Of a DNA stretch of 64,000 bases, positions 58,950-64,000 are shown in pieces. The notes beneath the pieces were generated by a model. The model was given only the letters and a program-made list of their open reading frames with translations, was not told the DNA's origin and did not search any database. This DNA comes from Micromonospora luteifusca (GTDB lineage Bacteria; Actinomycetota; Actinomycetes; Mycobacteriales; Micromonosporaceae), in assembly GCF_016907275.1 (NCBI RefSeq), contig NZ_JAFBBP010000001.1:186001-250000 (forward strand), in the 5' to 3' direction. Both the position numbers and the translations under genes were made by a program. Numbering within the stretch: position 1 is the stretch's first letter; every line of letters starts with the position of its first letter.

Positions 58950-59927
58950 ATGCGAACCACCACGCTGGGCAGCGCAGGCCCCGAGGTCGGCGTCATCGGC
59001 CTCGGCTGCATGGGCATGAGCCACGGATACGACATCACCGGCCCCCGCGACGACGACACGTCGATCTCCGTCATCCGACAGGCACTGGACCTGGGCGCCA
59101 CACTGATCGACACGTCGGACGTGTACGGGCCGTACACGAACGAGGAACTGGTCGGGCGGGCATTGGCCAGCGGTCACCGGGAGCGGGCCGTTCTGGCGAC
59201 GAAGGCCGGCCTGGTGGCCACCTCGCCCACCGGCGGTCCCGGCAACTCACCGAAGATCGGCAACAACGGCCGCCCGGAGCACATCCGCTCGGCGATCGAC
59301 GACAGTCTGCGCCGGCTCGGCACCGACCACGTCGACCTCTACCAACTGCACCGGGTCGACCCGGAGGTGCCCATCGAGGAGTCCTGGGGTGCGATGGCGG
59401 AGGTGGTGACCGCGGGCAAGGCGCGGCAGATCGGTCTGTCCGAGGTGACGGTGGCCCAGATCCAGCGGGCCCAGGCGGTGCACCCGGTGGCGTCGGTGCA
59501 GTCCGAGTTGTCACTGTGGACCCGCGACCCGCTGGCCGAGGTGCTGCCGTACTGCGTCGAGCAGGGCATTGCCTTCCTGCCGTTCTCCCCGCTCGGTCGC
59601 GGCTTCCTCGCCGGCCGGTTCACCTCGTTCGACGATCTGCCCGCCGACGACTTCCGCCGTGGCCTGCCGCGTTTCCAACAGGACGCGCTGCGCGCCAACC
59701 TCGCCATCGTCGCCCGGGTCCGGGAGGTCGCCGACCGGGCTGGCGTCAGCCCCGCGCAGGTCGCGCTCGCGTGGGTGGTCGCCCAGGGTGACCAGGTCAT
59801 TCCGATCCCCGGCACCAAGACCCCGAAGTACCTGGTGGACAACTGCGCCGCCGGCGACGTGCGGCTCAGCGCCGAGGACCTGGCCGACCTCGACGCGCTG
59901 CCCGCGCCCGAGGGCGGCCGCTACTGA
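58950..59927 (+). CDS. Aldo/keto reductase
   Basis: A 325-residue aldo/keto reductase. The catalytic tetrad is visible: Asp and Tyr in DTSDVYG, Lys in LATKAGL, His in YQLHRVDP. The NADPH motif lies near the C-terminus (PIPGTKTPKYLVDN). The sequence resembles the YghZ/Tas-like AKR group (GLGCMGMSHGYD). It begins with ATG at 58950. The substrate is unknown. It is convergent with the DUF2071 gene. Confidence 0.92.
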   Translation: MRTTTLGSAGPEVGVIGLGCMGMSHGYDITGPRDDDTSISVIRQALDLGATLIDTSDVYGPYTNEELVGRALASGHRERAVLATKAGLVATSPTGGPGNSPKIGNNGRPEHIRSAIDDSLRRLGTDHVDLYQLHRVDPEVPIEESWGAMAEVVTAGKARQIGLSEVTVAQIQRAQAVHPVASVQSELSLWTRDPLAEVLPYCVEQGIAFLPFSPLGRGFLAGRFTSFDDLPADDFRRGLPRFQQDALRANLAIVARVREVADRAGVSPAQVALAWVVAQGDQVIPIPGTKTPKYLVDNCAAGDVRLSAEDLADLDALPAPEGGRY

Positions 59928-59966
59928 CACGGCGCCGACCGGGGGCGGCCGCCAGGCCGTTCCCGG

Positions 59967-60710
59967 TCAGTCGGGCCGACGCACCGGCACCGGTGGACCG
60001 AACCGCACCCCCACACCGGGCGAGTAGAGCACGCTGACCGGCGGCCCGACCGGTGCCGGCAGCCCGGCGGCGGCGACCAACTCGTCGTCGAGGTGCAGCA
60101 GCTCGGCCCGGTGCAGCGGCCAGCGGGGATGCCAGTTCGGCAGGTGCAGCGTGCGCCCGTACGCCCGGGTGTGCAGACCCCAGCGGGCGGTGACGAAGTG
60201 CTCCAGAGGGCTCGGCTCGTCGATCCGCTCCCCCACCCGCACCGCCATCCGGCTCGTCGTACCCGCTGGACCGGGCCAGCGTCGACGGCACCGGTAGGTG
60301 TAACGGTCACCGTCGCGATCCAACCGCATCGCCGACCAGAGGTACGGCAGCCGTAGCGTCGCCCTGGCGACCAGGACCGGCACCAGGCGGGACGCGTCGA
60401 GCGACCGGAAGACCACGGCTCGCCGACCGGTGTCGTCGACGGAGTACAACCGGACGTTGGTCTCTGCGAAGGTGCCGAAATAGGGCACTCCCGGACCCCA
60501 ACCAAAGCCCAGCCCGACCATCCGAAAGCCGATCAGGCCGACGAGGCTGACCCCGTCGATGGTGTCCGGGTGGGTGCCGACCGGCAGCAGCGGCGCGACG
60601 ATTTCGGGTGCCACGGCCCAGTGCAGGAAGGCGAGATCCTGCCAGCGCTGCCGCAGGATCGCTCGGGGAAACGTCTGCCGGGGCGCGCAGTCGACCGGCT
60701 CGATGTCCAC
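59967..60710 (-). CDS. DUF2071 (YqjF-like) family protein
   Basis: A 247-residue protein of the YqjF/DUF2071 family: ILRQRWQDLAFLHWAVAPEI, APLLPVGTHPDTIDGVSLVG, FAETNVRLYSVDDTGRRAVV, RLVPVLVARATLRLPYLWSA. The family has an acetoacetate-decarboxylase-like fold, but its function is unknown. GTG at 60710 is chosen; GAGGAG lies directly before it, closer than usual, and a GGATGAGG is slightly further. It is divergent from the TetR-controlled SDR-MFS operon. Confidence 0.85.
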   Translation of the reverse strand: MDIEPVDCAPRQTFPRAILRQRWQDLAFLHWAVAPEIVAPLLPVGTHPDTIDGVSLVGLIGFRMVGLGFGWGPGVPYFGTFAETNVRLYSVDDTGRRAVVFRSLDASRLVPVLVARATLRLPYLWSAMRLDRDGDRYTYRCRRRWPGPAGTTSRMAVRVGERIDEPSPLEHFVTARWGLHTRAYGRTLHLPNWHPRWPLHRAELLHLDDELVAAAGLPAPVGPPVSVLYSPGVGVRFGPPVPVRRPD

Positions 60711-60854
60711 CTCCTCATCCTGCCTCGATGGGTGGCCTCCAGGTGTCGGCCGGGGGCGACGGGTTTTTCCCGGGTGCGCATCCGTCGGACGGTGGTGGAT
60801 CACTTTTGTTCCTGGTGGGGGGATGGCCAGGGTCACTCCGCCGACCGCCAGCAG

Positions 60855-60877
60855 AAGTGGACGACGCTCGTCCACTT
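60855..60877. promoter_or_regulatory. TetR-type operator 1
   Basis: Perfect 10-bp-arm palindrome AAGTGGACGA-CGC-TCGTCCACTT upstream of the SDR-MFS operon. Its core GGACG-N5-CGTCC recurs at 60896-60912 and at 63403-63419, next to the TetR gene. Confidence 0.75.
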
Positions 60878-60895
60878 GGGCTAACTTCGCTGAAG

Positions 60896-60912
60896 CGGAC
60901 GACAATCGTCCG
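60896..60912. promoter_or_regulatory. TetR-type operator 2
   Basis: CGGACG-ACAAT-CGTCCG, a 6-bp-arm palindrome, 79 bp upstream of the SDR start. A possible -10 (GACAAT) lies inside it, so binding would block transcription. Confidence 0.72.
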
Positions 60913-60990
60913 GCTACGGCCAACCGGGCGAGGCGGCTCGTGCTCACCCGCGGAAACACCCCAACCTCTACACCCAGCGAAGGATTAATC

Positions 60991-61755
60991 ATGCCCGAGC
61001 GCTTCACGAACAAGGTCATTCTGGTCACCGGCGCCACCTCCGGCATGGGGCAGGCCCTCGTGGAACGTGTCGCCGCCGAAGGCGCGAAGGTCGTCCTGGC
61101 GGCCCGTGGCGAGGAGGCCGGCGAGGCGCTCGCCGCCACCCTGCGCTCCGCCGGGCGAGACGCGCTCTTCGTGCCGACTGATGTGACGGTCGGAACCGAG
61201 ATGGAGAAGCTGGTGCAGCGGGCGGTCGATCACTACGGCCGACTCGACGGCGTGTTCAACAACGTCGGCGCGGCCACCGCGATCGGCCCGATCACCGAGA
61301 TCGGCCACGACGCCTGGACCGCCGAGATGGCGCTCAACCTGAGCAGCGTCTTCTTCGGACTCAGGTACCAGATCCCCGCGCTGCAGGCCTCCGGCGGCGG
61401 CTCGATCGTGAACAACGCCTCCGTCAGCGGTGTCACCGGCTCTGCCGGCATGGCCTCCTACAGCGCCGCCAAGCATGGCGTGGTCGGGCTCACCCGCTCG
61501 GCGGCACTCGAGGTGGCCGCCACGGGCGTACGGATCAACGCCCTCGTCACCGGTGGCGTGGACACCCCTCTGCTACGGCGCAACCTGGGCCCGAACCCGG
61601 ACGAGGCGCTCCAGATGGGCAACGCCATGCACCCCGTCGGACGGATCGGGCGACCCGACGAGATCGCCGCGCTGGCGGCCTTCCTGCTGAGCGACGAAGC
61701 CCCGTTCATCACTGGCGCCGCGCTCGCGATCGATGGCGGCCTGACCGCCGCGTGA
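60991..61755 (+). CDS. Short-chain dehydrogenase/reductase, first gene of the TetR operon
   Basis: A 254-residue classical SDR: cofactor motif TGATSGMG, NNVG (an NNAG variant), catalytic Ser in NASVSGV and the YxxxK pair in YSAAKHG, ending in IGRPDEIAALAAFLLSDEAP and DGG. AAGGA precedes ATG 60991. It is followed by an MFS transporter 35 bp downstream, so both form an operon probably repressed by the TetR protein encoded at 63439. The substrate is unknown. Confidence 0.92.
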   Translation: MPERFTNKVILVTGATSGMGQALVERVAAEGAKVVLAARGEEAGEALAATLRSAGRDALFVPTDVTVGTEMEKLVQRAVDHYGRLDGVFNNVGAATAIGPITEIGHDAWTAEMALNLSSVFFGLRYQIPALQASGGGSIVNNASVSGVTGSAGMASYSAAKHGVVGLTRSAALEVAATGVRINALVTGGVDTPLLRRNLGPNPDEALQMGNAMHPVGRIGRPDEIAALAAFLLSDEAPFITGAALAIDGGLTAA

Positions 61756-61790
61756 CGACCCACCGCCACCACCTCCCCTGAAGGAACACG

Positions 61791-63284
61791 ATGCCCACTC
61801 GTCACACCGCACCGAACTCGCAGCGGTGGAAAGCCCTGTTGTTCATCTCCATCGCCCAACTGATGGTCGTTCTCGACGGCGCCGTCATGAACATCGCTCT
61901 CCCCTCGGCCCAGCAGGCGCTGCACTTCACCGACGGAAGTCGTCAGTGGGTGGTCACCGCGTACGGTCTGGCCTTCGGTGGTCTCCTGCTGGTCGGGGGC
62001 CGGATCGGCGACATGGTGGGACGCAAGCGGGTCTTCCTGGTCGCCCTGGCGGGCTTCGCGATCGCCTCGGCGATCGGCGGCCTGGCGGCCAACGCGGAGA
62101 TGCTGCTGATCGCCCGGGCGTTGCAGGGAGCCTTCGCGGCCCTGCTCGCGCCGGCCGCGCTCTCGCTGATCTCCCTGTCGTTCACGCAGCCCCGGGAACG
62201 GGCGAAGGCCTTCGGTGTGTTCGCCGCGGTCTCGATCGCCGGTGGCGCCGTCGGTCTGATCGCCGGTGGTCTGCTCACTCAGTACCTGAACTGGCGTTTC
62301 GCGATGTTCATCCTGGTTCCGATCGCGGTCATCGGGATCCTGGGCGCCATCTCCACCGTGCACGACAACGGTGCGCGACACCGTTCCCGGCTCGACATTC
62401 CCGGTGTGGTGCTGGCCAGCCTCGGTCTCGTCGGTCTGGTCGCCGGCTTCAGCGCCGCGGAGAGCCACGGTTGGTTGGCGGGTCCGACCATCGGGTCCTT
62501 CGTCGTCGGCGTGCTGCTCCTGGCGGCCTTCGTCGTGGTGCAGTCGCGGGTGAAGGCTCCGCTGCTCCCGCTGCGAGTCCTGAGCGAACGCAACCGGGCC
62601 GCCGCCTACCTGTCGGTGGGTCTCGCCATTGTCAGCATGTTCGGGATGTTCCTCCTGCTGAGCTACTACTTCCAGCAGGTCAAGGGATGGTCGCCGGTCA
62701 TGGCCGGACTGGCGTTCATGCCGATGGCGGTGCTGCAGGCCCTCGGGGCCACACAGGTCGGCGCCCGGCTAGCGCACCGGATCGCGCCGCGGCCGATCAT
62801 GGTGGGCGGTTACCTCGTCAGCGCGGCCGGACTCGTGCTGCTCGCCCTGCTCGACGCCGACAGCAGCTTCCTGGAGATCGCGATCGCCGAGGCGGTGGTC
62901 GGCATCGGCATCGGCACCGCGTTCATGCCCGCGATGAGCATCTCCACCCACGGTGTCGAGCCCACCGACGTCGGTGTCGCCTCCGCGATGATCAGCTCGT
63001 CGCAACAGGTCGGAGGGTCGATCGGTGTCGCGTTGCTCAACACCGTCGCGACCAGTTCCGCCGCCTCCTACCTGGTCACCCACGGTGGTACGGCAGCGCC
63101 CGTCCACGTCCAGAACCAGGCGCTGATGCACGGCTACTCGGCCGCGTACTGGCTGGCCACCATCTTCGTCGTGGCCGCGGCCCTGGTCTCCGCGATCCTG
63201 GTGAACGCGGGCGCACCGGAACACCTTCCGACCCCGGCGGTGGACGACGTCGCCCTGGACGCCGTCCCGCTGCCCGCCCATTGA
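61791..63284 (+). CDS. MFS transporter, DHA2 (EmrB/QacA-like) family
   Basis: A 497-residue drug/proton antiporter-like protein with about 14 membrane segments. Motif A is present as GGRIGDMVGRKRVFLVAL, motif C-like glycines in SIAGGAVGLIAGG, and the QALHFTDGSRQWVVTAYGLA loop is typical of the DHA2 group. AAGGAACACG precedes ATG 61791. It shares a transcript with the SDR and is likely induced by a toxic compound sensed by the downstream TetR protein. A hairpin follows. Confidence 0.92.
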   Translation: MPTRHTAPNSQRWKALLFISIAQLMVVLDGAVMNIALPSAQQALHFTDGSRQWVVTAYGLAFGGLLLVGGRIGDMVGRKRVFLVALAGFAIASAIGGLAANAEMLLIARALQGAFAALLAPAALSLISLSFTQPRERAKAFGVFAAVSIAGGAVGLIAGGLLTQYLNWRFAMFILVPIAVIGILGAISTVHDNGARHRSRLDIPGVVLASLGLVGLVAGFSAAESHGWLAGPTIGSFVVGVLLLAAFVVVQSRVKAPLLPLRVLSERNRAAAYLSVGLAIVSMFGMFLLLSYYFQQVKGWSPVMAGLAFMPMAVLQALGATQVGARLAHRIAPRPIMVGGYLVSAAGLVLLALLDADSSFLEIAIAEAVVGIGIGTAFMPAMSISTHGVEPTDVGVASAMISSSQQVGGSIGVALLNTVATSSAASYLVTHGGTAAPVHVQNQALMHGYSAAYWLATIFVVAAALVSAILVNAGAPEHLPTPAVDDVALDAVPLPAH

Positions 63285-63323
63285 GCGGCGGGTCGGCTGG
63301 GCGATCGTCGAGATCGTCGCCGC

Positions 63324-63359
63324 GTCAGCTCCCGACTCTCCTGAGGGCCGGGAGCTGAC
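63324..63359 (+). terminator. Hairpin after the SDR-MFS operon
   Basis: A 10-bp stem GTCAGCTCCC / GGGAGCTGAC encloses a 16-base loop about 40 bp past the MFS stop. Confidence 0.6.
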
Positions 63360-63402
63360 CCGCATCCATCGGCGCACAGCCGGTGGGCCGACGGCCAACA
63401 AT

Positions 63403-63419
63403 CGGACGACTGGCGTCCG
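63403..63419. promoter_or_regulatory. TetR-type operator 3 (autoregulation)
   Basis: CGGACG-ACTGG-CGTCCG, the same core as the sites at 60855 and 60896, about 20 bp upstream of the TetR ATG, just before a possible -10 TACGCT (63427-63432). Confidence 0.72.
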
Positions 63420-63438
63420 CTTGTGCTACGCTTTCCGG

Positions 63439-64000
63439 ATGCCCGATCTGGACCCGGCGTCCGGCGTTCGTGCGGACGCGCGACACAACCGACGCCAGCT
63501 GATCATCGCGACGAGGGAGGCGATCGCCGCCCGCGGGCTCGACGTCTCGGCCCTGGACATCGCAACCGCCGCCGGCGTGGGAGTAGGCACCCTGTACCGG
63601 CGCTTCGGCACCAAGGAAGCGCTGCTCGACTACGCCGTGCTCGGCCTCTACGACGAATTGTGCGACACCGCACGGGCCTGTCTGGAGCGCCCCGATCCGT
63701 GGGACGGGATGGTGGAGTTCGTGCTGGAGCTGGCCGGCGCCCACCGGGACAGCCGTGGCCTGGCCGAGGTCACCGCAGCCTGCGAACGGCCACCGACACC
63801 CGAGCTCGCGCAGCGCACCGTCGCGCTGCAGGAGGCCATCACCCAACTGACCGACCGCGCACACGCGGCGGGTGCTCTCCGTGCCGACGTGACCTGGCCG
63901 GACGTCCTGCTCTGCTCACGCGCCGCGCTGGACACCGACCACTGCCTCGGCGTCGACGCGGGGCCCGACGGGTGGCGACGAGTCATCATGATCCTGCTCG
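63439..64000 (+). CDS. TetR-family regulator of the SDR-MFS operon (3' end outside window)
   Basis: An open frame from ATG 63439 to the last base, at least 187 codons, reading a TetR protein: HNRRQLIIATREAIAARGLD, then VSALDIATAAGVGVGTLYRR and FGTKEALLDYAVLGLYDELC (helix-turn-helix), followed by the ligand domain (MVEFVLELAGAHRDSRGLAE). With a -10 TACGCT ending 6 bp before it, the transcript may be leaderless. Its operator-like palindrome is next to it and twice before the SDR-MFS operon, so it is the most probable repressor of that operon. The C-terminus lies outside the window. Confidence 0.88.
   Translation, partial: MPDLDPASGVRADARHNRRQLIIATREAIAARGLDVSALDIATAAGVGVGTLYRRFGTKEALLDYAVLGLYDELCDTARACLERPDPWDGMVEFVLELAGAHRDSRGLAEVTAACERPPTPELAQRTVALQEAITQLTDRAHAAGALRADVTWPDVLLCSRAALDTDHCLGVDAGPDGWRRVIMILL

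Overview
The window looks like a chromosomal segment of a filamentous actinobacterium, most likely Micromonospora or a close relative in Micromonosporaceae. This rests on very high GC with G/C-ending codons, many GTG starts, abundant secreted carbohydrate-active proteins, LacI/TetR/MerR/SARP regulators, and two families of short dispersed palindromic repeats. No rRNA, tRNA, CRISPR array, replication origin or phage block was seen. Most of the window is ordinary accessory chromosome; one stretch (about 37.4-40.0 kb) is degraded and gene-poor. || Layout. 0-2.4 kb: a CDP-alcohol phosphatidyltransferase (cut by the window edge) coupled to a membrane sulfatase-like enzyme. 2.4-6.8 kb: a hypothetical protein, an esterase, a DUF1905 protein, and an XRE-cupin regulator divergent from a thioredoxin-reductase-like/methyltransferase fusion. 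6.9-10.2 kb: a UgpA-UgpE-UgpB-like ABC importer without its own ATPase, closed by a strong terminator. 10.4-14.7 kb: a DivIVA/Scy-like coiled-coil protein, a methyltransferase and a flavin disulfide reductase. 14.7-18.5 kb: an SDR remnant, a nucleotidyltransferase and a likely copper locus (membrane protein, cupredoxin lipoprotein, CopC). 18.7-21.6 kb: a large secreted PA14/propeller/CBM32/ricin-lectin protein. 21.7-27.1 kb: small stress and housekeeping genes (DUF2267, methyltransferases, SDR, RsbW-like ATPase, SMI1-like, MOSC) plus a truncated nucleotidyltransferase. || 27.2-31.4 kb: a secreted sugar dehydrogenase and a LamG protein, divergent from their LacI regulator across a double palindromic operator. 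31.5-37.4 kb: hydrolases, an O-methyltransferase, two tandem small secreted SH3-like proteins, a metallophosphoesterase and a truncated XRE/TPR regulator. 37.4-43.0 kb: the degraded region, a MerR-controlled membrane protein, and a GntR(YtrA)-ABC operon. 43.0-47.5 kb: two secreted polysaccharide-active proteins behind LacI-type palindromes. 47.7-50.6 kb: an SRPBCC protein and a MerR-controlled DrrAB-type exporter. 50.6-55.7 kb: a SARP-type regulator whose probable heptamer boxes lie before a divergent hydrolase and before a distal dihydrofolate-reductase-like gene. 55.7-58.8 kb: a TetR gene, a TnpB (IS605/IS1341-like) element lying beside broken genes, and a VOC protein. 58.9-64.0 kb: an aldo/keto reductase, a DUF2071 protein, and an SDR-MFS operon with two copies of a palindrome that recurs before the TetR gene at the window end. 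|| How it fits together: several small regulons can be read directly from DNA by matching a local regulator to repeated operators (SARP, TetR, LacI, MerR twice). Four gene remnants and a TnpB insertion show recent gene loss. No single undescribed defence or biosynthetic system was found; the best new leads are the SARP box pair, the TetR triad, the two repeat families and a Cys-rich micro-ORF coupled to an RsbW-like ATPase.
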